From positions 558,001 to 622,000 of the forward strand of contig CAWJNZ010000004.1 in assembly GCA_963844405.1 (NCBI GenBank): a DNA stretch of 64,000 nt, given 5' to 3'. Both the position numbers and the translations under genes were made by a program. Under the pieces are notes generated by a model. It saw only the letters and a list, made by a program, of their open reading frames with translations, did no database searches and had not been told where the DNA came from. Of this stretch, positions 58,820 through 64,000 are shown one piece after another; the stretch's first letter is position 1; every line of letters starts with the position of its first letter. Source of the DNA: DASSUW01 sp963844405. Its GTDB lineage: Bacteria; Actinomycetota; Thermoleophilia; Solirubrobacterales; Solirubrobacteraceae.

Positions 58820-59182
58820 TTAGCCCTTCGCGTATTCCTCCGCCGATCGCGACTCGAACTCGAATCCGACGAACCGCACGTCACCGACCACCCACGCGTC
58901 GTGGCCGGGCTCGATGACGTACGCCTCGCCCGGACCGATCTCGACCTCGGTGCCGTCCTCGTGCCTGATGGCCATCCGGCCGGCATTGACGACGCCGACA
59001 TGGCGGGCCTGGCAGCTCTCAGTTCCGGCGACGGGCTTGACACATTCCGACCAGCGCCACCCCGGCTCGAACGTCAGCCGTGCGACTGTCGTCGCGCCCA
59101 TCCGTACTACAGCCACCTGCGTCTTGTCCGGCGTCCTCGTTTCGTCAGGCGAATCGAAGTCGCGCGATTCCACACCGGGCAC
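58820..59182 (-). CDS. cupin-domain protein
   Basis: 120 aa from the GTG at 59182, chosen because a GAGAGGAGA site lies about 6 nt upstream and PGVESRDFDSPDETRTPDKTQV is the usual N-terminus. The cupin barrel is visible in ATTVARLTFEPGWRWSECVKPVAGTESCQARHVGVVNAGRMAIRHEDGTEVEIGPGEAYVIEPGHDAWVVGDVRFVGFEF. It shares an almost identical leader with the small gene 115 bp upstream. Confidence 0.88.
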   Translation of the reverse strand: MPGVESRDFDSPDETRTPDKTQVAVVRMGATTVARLTFEPGWRWSECVKPVAGTESCQARHVGVVNAGRMAIRHEDGTEVEIGPGEAYVIEPGHDAWVVGDVRFVGFEFESRSAEEYAKG

Positions 59183-59242
59183 AGCCGTCTCCTCTCGTCG
59201 ATCGCCGAACGATCCTCCCGCTCCCCGCGTGGGCATTGCAAG
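59183..59242 (-). repeat. duplicated 5' leader, copy A (copy B at 59580-59642)
   Basis: Upstream of both the cupin gene and the 93-aa gene there is a matching block. Reading on the minus strand, each has CTTGCAAT near its start, GAGCGNGAGGATC in the middle and an identical CGATCGACGAGAGGAGAC directly before the start codon. The block carries the ribosome-binding site and probably a promoter (TTGCAA as a -35-like element), so the two genes appear to share control through a duplicated leader. Confidence 0.65.
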
Positions 59243-59297
59243 CACCGCCGCACGCCCTGCGAGCAGCGGCACCCGCTTCTCAAGCCACGACCGCGAT

Positions 59298-59579
59298 TTA
59301 GAGCTCGCGCTCGACCTTGAGCTCCCCCGTGTCCACCGAGACCCGGCTGCCAGGTGTCTCTGACCGATCCATCGCGGCAAAGGCGTCGGCCCCGGCCCGC
59401 AAGTTCTCCTCGTTGTCGAAGAACTGGAGGACGACGGCTGTGCCCTGCGCTTCATCGAAGACCAGTTGGAGCTTCTTGATCGACACCCCAGGCGGCGGGC
59501 CCGTCTCGTCGATCCTGGCGACAAGCGACTCCACCCGCTCCGCCGTCACCTCGGTGAACCGCACCACACGGACGAACAC
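59298..59579 (-). CDS. small ABM-like/unknown protein, 93 aa
   Basis: 93 aa from a GTG with the same GAGAGGAGAC site as the cupin gene. Sequence FVRVVRFTEVTAERVESLVARIDETGPPPGVSIKKLQLVFDEAQGTAVVLQFFDNEENLRAGADAFAAMDRSETPGSRVSVDTGELKVE has the beta-alpha-beta-beta pattern of dimeric alpha/beta-barrel (antibiotic-biosynthesis-monooxygenase-like) proteins. Function unknown. Confidence 0.8.
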   Translation of the reverse strand: MFVRVVRFTEVTAERVESLVARIDETGPPPGVSIKKLQLVFDEAQGTAVVLQFFDNEENLRAGADAFAAMDRSETPGSRVSVDTGELKVEREL

Positions 59580-59735
59580 GACCGTCTCCTCTCGTCGATC
59601 GACCAGAAGATCCTCGCGCTCTCAGCGTTGATATTGCAAGCGGATGATCCGACGCGTCGCTGACGACCGGACGCTCGCGAGCACAGCGCGGTGGCAGCGG
59701 CCACCGCCTGCGGCCTCACTGCTGCATTCCATGGA

Positions 59736-61285
59736 GGCTGTTGCGGAAAGGTCGGGCGGCGCGTCGTGGGAGGTGAGCGTCTTGTTGTCGCGGGCGCTTG
59801 CGCGGAAGCGCCCGCGGGCGCGCCGGCGGCCGTTCAGGCGGCGTGGGGCGCCGTGGTCGCGCGCCAGACCTTCAGCAGGTTGTGGGTGGCCGTGATCAGC
59901 CGCCATTCCGAGTGGCAGGCGGCTCTGCCTCGGCGTTGGAAGCGGTCGATCTTGCGGTTGAACTTGGTGTCGCCGAAGACCGGCTCGATCATCGCGGTGC
60001 GTTTTCGGTAGAGCTCTGTGCCGGTGGGGGTCGCGAGCACGCGTCGCATGAACGCGTAGAGGCCGCCGTCCCAGCCCGGCCGCGCGCCCTTTCGCTTGTT
60101 GGCGTCGGGCGGGATGAGCACCGCGATCCCGTCGCCGGCGAGCGCCTGCATCTGGACCTGGTGCCAGTAGCCGGCATCTGCGAGCACGACCTCGGGCGGC
60201 TCGGCGACACCCGCGGCGCGCAGCTCGCGGCGAACGGCGTTGACCATCGGCTCGATTTGCCCGAAGTCCGCGGATGAGTTGGTCAGCTCGGCCGCGATCA
60301 CGATCTGGCGCTCGTTCGTCGCGGCCTGTGCGTTGTAGCCCTGCACCCACCCGCGCGGCGTCTTGACGTTGCGCGAGTCGGGATCGGTGGTGTTGATCTT
60401 GCCCGTCGGCGCCGGCGGCGGCGTGAACGGCTTCGGCGGGCGGCCGAACCTCTTGCCGTTCTTGTCAACGCCGCGCGCCCGGTAGGCCTCGTACTCAGCG
60501 TTGGCCTGGACTTCGACGCGGTGCTCTTCTTCCAGCCGGCGCTTGGCTTCCCGCAGCCGCGCCGGACGCGACGCGGGAATCGGCCGCGCCTCTTGGGCGC
60601 GGCGCTGTTCCAGGCGGCGCTTGGCATCGGCCAACCAGCGCGCGCGACCCTCGCGCGTGCCGAGCGGCTCGGGCAGCTCGTCGCCGCGGCGATCGCCGAA
60701 GCGCTCGTCCTCCTCAGCGTCAATGGCATCGGCGTCGGCGAGCACCTCGCGCGCGAGCTGCTCGTAGTCGCACGTCGCGCGCTCGGACGCGTTGGCGTGG
60801 ACCTTGGTGCCGTCGACGGCGACCACCCTCGCGTCGACCAGACCGGCATCCGCACACAACGCGAGAACCTCGCCGAAGAGACCGGCGAGCGCATCCTGAT
60901 GACGCTGGCGAAACCGCGCGATCGTCGTGTGGTCGGGAACCTGGTGAGCGGCGAGAACGCGGAAGGCCACGTCCTCCTCGCACGCCCGCTCGATCGCGCG
61001 CGACGACCGGATCCCGCGCGCGTACGCGTAGAGCAGCAGCGCGACCACCATCGACGGCTCAAACGCCGCCCGGCCGTGCCCGTCCTGCCGGTAGGCGGCG
61101 TAGAACGCGCCCAGATCCATCTGCGCCACCGCGTCGAGCACGAACCACGCAAAGCGCGCCTCAGGCAACCAGTCGCGGACGTCGGGCGGCAGCAAAAACG
61201 CCTGCTCGCGGTCGGCCGCAAGAAAGTTCTGGCCCATGCCCGGAATCGTCTTGACCCGCCCGGACGGACCCTTTACGCAACAGCC
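59736..61285 (-). mobile_element. IS1182-like insertion sequence A, 1550 bp
   Basis: Terminal repeats are GGCTGTTGCGGAAAG at the left and, inward from the right, GGCTGTTGCGTAAAG. Flanking 8-mers are TCCATGGA (59728-59735) and ACCATGGA (61286-61293), a near-palindromic target copy. It contains one minus-strand transposase. The right flank is shared with element B. Confidence 0.85.
59834..61237 (-). CDS. IS1182-family DDE transposase (element A)
   Basis: 467 aa: N-terminal DUF772-like domain (FLLPPDVRDWLPEARFAWFVLDAVAQMDLGAFYAAYRQDGHGRAAFEPSMVVALLLYAYARGIRSSRAIERAC), HTTIARFRQRH, then the DDE catalytic domain with VVAVDGTKVHANAS (Asp), PPEVVLADAGYWHQVQMQ (Asp) and MIEPVFGDTKFNRKIDRFQRRG (Glu). 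It appears intact and full length. It is collinear with, but clearly diverged from, the transposase of element B. Confidence 0.94.
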   Translation of the reverse strand: MGQNFLAADREQAFLLPPDVRDWLPEARFAWFVLDAVAQMDLGAFYAAYRQDGHGRAAFEPSMVVALLLYAYARGIRSSRAIERACEEDVAFRVLAAHQVPDHTTIARFRQRHQDALAGLFGEVLALCADAGLVDARVVAVDGTKVHANASERATCDYEQLAREVLADADAIDAEEDERFGDRRGDELPEPLGTREGRARWLADAKRRLEQRRAQEARPIPASRPARLREAKRRLEEEHRVEVQANAEYEAYRARGVDKNGKRFGRPPKPFTPPPAPTGKINTTDPDSRNVKTPRGWVQGYNAQAATNERQIVIAAELTNSSADFGQIEPMVNAVRRELRAAGVAEPPEVVLADAGYWHQVQMQALAGDGIAVLIPPDANKRKGARPGWDGGLYAFMRRVLATPTGTELYRKRTAMIEPVFGDTKFNRKIDRFQRRGRAACHSEWRLITATHNLLKVWRATTAPHAA

Positions 61286-61293
61286 ACCATGGA

Positions 61294-62848
61294 GGCTGTT
61301 GCATAAAGGGCGGGTCCGTCCGGAGCGGTTAAGACCATTCCGGCATGGCGCAGAACTTCGTCGCGTGTGACCGCGATCAGGAGCTGTTCTTGCCGCCGAG
61401 CCTGCGCGAGTGGCTGCCCGAGGGGCATCTCGCCTGGTTCGTGATCGATGCCGTCGCGGCGTTCGATCTCGGCGCGTTCTACGCGGCTTATCGCGTCGAC
61501 GGTCATGGGCGGCCGGCGCACGATCCGGCGATGATGGTCGCGCTGTTGCTCTACGGCTATGCGATCGGCGAGCGCTCGTCGCGGCGGCTGGAGCGCCGCT
61601 GTGTCGAGGACGTCGCCATTCGGGTGATCTGCGCTAACCAGGCCCCGGATCACACGACGATCGCGCGGTTTCGTCAGCGCCACGAAGCCGCGTTGGCCGA
61701 GCTGTTCGGCGACGTGCTCGCGCTCTGCGTGGAGGCCGGTCTGGTCCGCGTCGGTGTTGTGGCGGTGGACGGGACGAAGGTGGCCGCGAACGCGGCGGTG
61801 CCGGCTACGCGCGACTACGCGCAGATCGCGCGCGAGATCCTCGCCGAGGCTGACGCCGTCGACGCCGCAGAAGATGAGCAGTTCGGCGACGATCGCGGCG
61901 ACGAGCTGCCGCCGGAGCTGGCCACGGCACAAGGTCGGCGCGGCTGGCTGCGAGAGGCCAAGCGTCGGCTGGATGAGCAGCGCGCCGAGCAGGCGCGGCC
62001 GATCCCGCGCGACCGACCCGATCGGCTGCGCGAGGCCAAGCGGCGCCTGGAGGAAGAGCACCGGGTCGAGTGTGAGGCCAACGCGGCTTATGAGGCCTAC
62101 CGCGCCCGCGGCGTCGACAAGAACGGCAAGAAGTTCGGCCGCCCGCCGAAGCCGTTTGCGCCGCCGGCGGCGCCGACGGGGAAGATCAACCTCAGTGATC
62201 TGGACTCCCGCAACGTGAAGACGTCGCGGGGCTGGGTGCAGGGCTACAACGCCCAGGCCGTCTGCACCGAGGACCAGATCGTCATCGCCGCCGAGGTCAA
62301 TGTCGATTCGCCCGACTTCGGCCACCTCGAGCCGATGGTCACCGCCGCGCGCGAGGAGATCGCCCGGGCCGGCATCTCACAGGCCCCTGACGTGGTGCTC
62401 GCCGACGCCGGCTACTGGCACCAGGTCCAGATGGAGCGCCTCGTCGCCGATGGGATCGCCGTCCTCATCCCGCCCGACGCCAACAAGCGCGCCGGCGCGC
62501 GCCCAGGCTGGCACGGCGGCCTTTACGCCTTCATGCGCCGCGTCCTGGCCACCGAGCACGGCGGCGCGCTCTACGCCAAACGCCAGACGATGGTCGAGCC
62601 GGTGTTCGCCGACACCAAGTTCAACCGCCGCATCGACCGCTTCCTCCGCCGAGGACGAGCGGCCGTCAGATCTGAGTGGCGGCTCGCCGCCGCCGGCCAC
62701 AACCTGCTCAAGCTCTACCGCCACAGCACCGCCCCGCTGGCCGCCTGAGCGGACAGCACCGAACGACGACGCACCAGCACCGCCGATCCCGCGGCGCGCG
62801 GCCCGCCGGCGTTCCCGCGCGAACGCCTCGCGACTTTCTGCAACAGCC
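61294..62848 (+). mobile_element. IS1182-like insertion sequence B, 1555 bp
   Basis: Ends are GGCTGTTGCATAAAG (left) and, inward from the right, GGCTGTTGCAGAAAG. Flanks are ACCATGGA (61286-61293) and TCCATGCA (62849-62856). It lies head-to-head with element A with only the shared 8-bp target copy between them, so the two transposases are divergently transcribed from the junction. Confidence 0.85.
61345..62748 (+). CDS. IS1182-family DDE transposase (element B)
   Basis: 467 aa, same length and layout as the element A enzyme: LFLPPSLREWLPEGHLAWFVIDAVAAFDLGAFYAAYRVDGHGRPAHDPAMMVALLLYGYAIGERSSRRLERRC, HTTIARFRQRHEAAL, VVAVDGTKVAANAA (Asp), APDVVLADAGYWHQVQME (Asp), MVEPVFADTKFNRRIDRFLRRG (Glu). 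It appears intact. Confidence 0.94.
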   Translation: MAQNFVACDRDQELFLPPSLREWLPEGHLAWFVIDAVAAFDLGAFYAAYRVDGHGRPAHDPAMMVALLLYGYAIGERSSRRLERRCVEDVAIRVICANQAPDHTTIARFRQRHEAALAELFGDVLALCVEAGLVRVGVVAVDGTKVAANAAVPATRDYAQIAREILAEADAVDAAEDEQFGDDRGDELPPELATAQGRRGWLREAKRRLDEQRAEQARPIPRDRPDRLREAKRRLEEEHRVECEANAAYEAYRARGVDKNGKKFGRPPKPFAPPAAPTGKINLSDLDSRNVKTSRGWVQGYNAQAVCTEDQIVIAAEVNVDSPDFGHLEPMVTAAREEIARAGISQAPDVVLADAGYWHQVQMERLVADGIAVLIPPDANKRAGARPGWHGGLYAFMRRVLATEHGGALYAKRQTMVEPVFADTKFNRRIDRFLRRGRAAVRSEWRLAAAGHNLLKLYRHSTAPLAA

Positions 62849-62897
62849 TCCATGCAAAGAGGCGGTGCGCTGCCGCGCGAAAGGCGAGCACCCCAGG

Positions 62898-63083
62898 ACG
62901 GCTCCACTGCCAATCGATCTGCGCTTCCGAGTAGATTCCCGGGCATGCCGCGCAAGCCACGGAGGTCGGACCAGCCGGCTGCCCCTGATGAGGGGGCGGA
63001 TCGAACTGGTCTCGAACCACAGACACAAAAGGCCTGCAAACGCAGGCCTTTTGATGGGCGATACTGGGCTCGAACCAGTGACC
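62898..63083 (-). repeat. copy 3 of the tRNA-derived 185-bp repeat
   Basis: Direct repeat of 53715-53899 in the same orientation, with an intact terminator and a longer tRNA part. The roughly 9.2-kb segment between the two copies holds the YceI/MarR oxidoreductase cassette and both IS elements. 62857-62897 and 63096-63268 hold no gene I can support. Confidence 0.78.
63028..63053 (-). terminator. intrinsic terminator following the tRNA fragment
   Basis: AAAAGGCCTGC (63028-63038) and GCAGGCCTTTT (63043-63053) form a perfect 11-bp hairpin around AAAC. On the minus strand it directly follows the tRNA acceptor end at 63057 and ends in TTTT, the normal position for a tRNA-gene terminator. Confidence 0.8.
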
Positions 63084-63095
63084 TCCGCCTTGTCG
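63057..63095 (-). pseudogene. 3' half of a tRNA, Val(GAC)-like
   Basis: Read on the minus strand: GACAAGGCGG (anticodon to anticodon 3' stem), AGGTC (variable loop), ACTGG-TTCGAGC-CCAGT (perfect T-arm) and ATCGCCC (acceptor 3' strand). The expected 5' half (GGGCGAT plus D-arm) is absent; the preceding sequence matches no tRNA, and position 33 is C instead of T, so homology breaks at the anticodon. This is the shape left by integrases that use a tRNA 3' half as attachment site. The Val assignment rests only on the GAC triplet. Confidence 0.7.
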
Positions 63096-63268
63096 AAGCT
63101 CGACGTGGGTACCGGCGCGAGGCCAGCGAATGCTGGGAAAGCGCTCGATTAGCAGGGAGAACGCGAGCCCCGTACCTCCCCTCCGTGCCCCTCGCGACCC
63201 GCCCGAAACCCCTCGCATAGGGACGAGATAGGGACGAGCAAGGCCGCCGCAGCCCGCATGAGGCCAAG

Positions 63269-63442
63269 CTACTCAGCGTCTTCCGCGGCCTCGCGCAGGC
63301 GGTCGTGGACGCGCTCGATCAGGAGCTTGGCTGCAGCCATTTCGCCAAGCGAATCCTTCGCGCTGCCGTCCACGTACCGGAACAGGTGTGAGAGAGCGGA
63401 GTTGAGCTGGTCGGCAAGGTCGTCTAGCTCCTCAGCCCGCAC
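63269..63442 (-). CDS. small hypothetical protein, 57 aa
   Basis: GTG start at 63442 gives RAEELDDLADQLNSALSHLFRYVDGSAKDSLGEMAAAKLLIERVHDRLREAAEDAE, a soluble all-helical acidic protein. The frame is open upstream, but there it is low in coding character. No family recognised. Confidence 0.5.
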   Translation of the reverse strand: MRAEELDDLADQLNSALSHLFRYVDGSAKDSLGEMAAAKLLIERVHDRLREAAEDAE

Positions 63443-63493
63443 GGCACAACCGTACCCGCCGCCACGTCCGAGGTCGGTTGTACCTTCCGGATC

Positions 63494-63646
63494 GTGCCGT
63501 GGGTTCTCGTCAAACAGCCGACTGGCCTGCAACCGCTGAAGCCGCTCCAACCCTTGAAGCCGCTCCAGCCGCTGAAGCCCTTGAAGCCGCTGCGGCCCCT
63601 CAAGCCGCTCGCGCCGCTGGGCTACAAGTACGTCTGGCGGGACTAA
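63494..63646 (+). CDS. PLKPLQPL-repeat microprotein, 50 aa
   Basis: GTG frame: a hydrophobic start (PWVLVKQPTG), then ten consecutive PLx triplets (LQPLKPLQPLKPLQPLKPLK continuing with PLRPLKPLAPL) and a distinct aromatic-basic end GYKYVWRD. The DNA repeats follow a CCGCTGAAG/CCGCTCCAG pattern with synonymous changes, which argues for selection on the peptide rather than a plain DNA repeat. It could adopt a polyproline-like rod. No ribosome-binding site is obvious. Function unknown. Confidence 0.55.
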   Translation: MPWVLVKQPTGLQPLKPLQPLKPLQPLKPLKPLRPLKPLAPLGYKYVWRD

Positions 63647-63807
63647 GCGCGGGCCGTGTTCGGCTTAGGCAGCGGACTGCTCTAGCGGAGACGTGGCGCG
63701 TTAGCGCTCACCGTCCGCGCCGCTGCGAGGGATAGCCGCCCGAGAAGGCGTCGGACGTTGCGAACCGAGTTCGCGAACTCGTCCGGTCCTGAGTGTTCAA
63801 TGGGAAG

Positions 63808-63830
63808 TGGGGTCGGATGGGCCGACCCAC
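63808..63830 (+). promoter_or_regulatory. hairpin in the leader of the last gene
   Basis: GGGTCGG (63810-63816) can pair with CCGACCC at 63822-63828 or alternatively with a second CCGACCC at 63834-63840, just before the ribosome-binding site of the gene at 63862. The choice of pairing could affect access to that site; this is only a structural suggestion. Confidence 0.35.
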
Positions 63831-63861
63831 TAGCCGACCCAGAAAGGGGGTGATTCAAGAA

Positions 63862-64000
63862 ATGGCTAAGAAGAGCAGTAGCGGCGGTGGTCGCTCAAGC
63901 GGTTCCTCTGCGGGCAAGCAGGGGCGCTCGGCGATCACCGGCCGCTACGTCAAGCAATCCACTGTTCGGCGCAACCCGAACACCACGGTCAACGAGTCCC
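63862..64000 (+). CDS. small Ser/Gly-rich basic protein, 3'-truncated by window edge
   Basis: ATG preceded by a near-complete anti-Shine-Dalgarno match, AAGGGGGTGATTC, about 9 nt upstream. The product starts AKKSSSGGGRSSGSSAGKQG, then RSAITGRYVKQSTVRRNPNT and TVNES before the window ends. This RSAITGRYV-N-TV-NE pattern is a small protein family of roughly 60 aa often mislabelled as a multidrug transporter; it has no membrane segment and no known function. Confidence 0.7.
   Translation, partial: MAKKSSSGGGRSSGSSAGKQGRSAITGRYVKQSTVRRNPNTTVNES

Noticed and set aside
46684..63095. An integrase or recombinase belonging to the tRNA-bounded cassettes
   Set aside because: Only the two IS1182-like transposases are present; no tyrosine or serine recombinase motif was found, so no complete integrative element is claimed.
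62676..63152. A plus-strand ORF containing TGLEPVTSALS and neighbouring frames with YWARTSDLRL / SLVRAQYRPSKG
   Set aside because: These are well-known spurious translations across tRNA 3' ends and their terminators; the strand is antisense to the tRNA fragment and overlaps the end of the IS B transposase.
63494..63646. The CCGCTGAAG-type repeats as a non-coding minisatellite
   Set aside because: An uninterrupted frame with distinct non-repeat ends and mostly conservative changes favours a peptide, though expression is unproven.

Overview
The window is very GC-rich, with dense genes, many ATGA/GTGA stop-start overlaps, frequent GTG starts, Tat-exported proteins, an Rpf-type muralytic protein, SARP/BTAD, GntR-FCD and MarR regulators, and SRPBCC/ArsR and SDR/AKR/LLM oxidoreductases. 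This points to a soil actinomycete-like bacterium. The string thrS - alpha/beta hydrolase - infC - rpmI - rplT - rRNA methyltransferase - pheS - pheT - argC-J-B-D, together with the protein sequences, suggests the Thermoleophilia/Solirubrobacterales. That assignment is inference, not tested.

Layout. 1-1004: end of a SUFU-domain gene and a convergent hypothetical gene. 1037-7432 (minus): a catabolic operon of GntR-FCD regulator, CaiB-type CoA transferase, HyuA, HyuB and an isochorismatase-fold amidohydrolase, with two near-identical decamer operators at its head. 7433-7690: a long inverted repeat. 7691-17808 (minus): an unusual exported protein carrying a sigma-region-4-like domain, then argD, argB, argJ, argC, pheT, pheS, rRNA methyltransferase, rplT and rpmI. 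17913-29388 (mostly plus): an 11-12 kb block lying between rpmI and infC. It holds a PhoX-like Tat protein, an EBO-type cluster (eboD-small ORF-eboB-eboE-eboC-eboF) followed directly by type-2 IPP isomerase, an epoxide hydrolase/SARP pair on the other strand, a DUF1059-like protein and a methanethiol-oxidase-type SBP56 protein. 29479-33621 (minus): infC, a membrane alpha/beta hydrolase, thrS. 33744-42093: mixed chromosomal genes, including a LexA-box-headed Rpf-like protein and an ArsR/SRPBCC pair with a perfect palindromic operator.

From about 42.2 kb the sequence becomes accessory and decayed. There is a deletion-type pseudogene and a second pseudogene broken by a nonsense codon, a 235-bp MITE and frameshifts. 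Three copies of a tRNA-derived segment follow (46.7, 53.8 and 63.0 kb; the last is the 3' half of a Val(GAC)-like tRNA plus its terminator). They delimit two cassettes rich in NAD(P)/flavin oxidoreductases with their own regulators: SDR/HTH/flavodoxin/AKR at 46.8-53.7 kb, and LLM/NmrA/quinone oxidoreductase/YceI/MarR/cupin at 54.0-59.6 kb. The right cassette ends in two head-to-head IS1182-like elements that share one 8-bp target copy; the MITE carries related ends. No integrase is present, so these look like remnants of serial insertion at a tRNA site.

The most notable systems are the EBO cluster coupled to IPP isomerase and wedged between infC and rpmI, the exported sigma-region-4-like protein, the tRNA-fragment-bounded redox cassettes, the IS1182/MITE family with palindromic 8-bp targets, and a PLKPLQPL-repeat microprotein.
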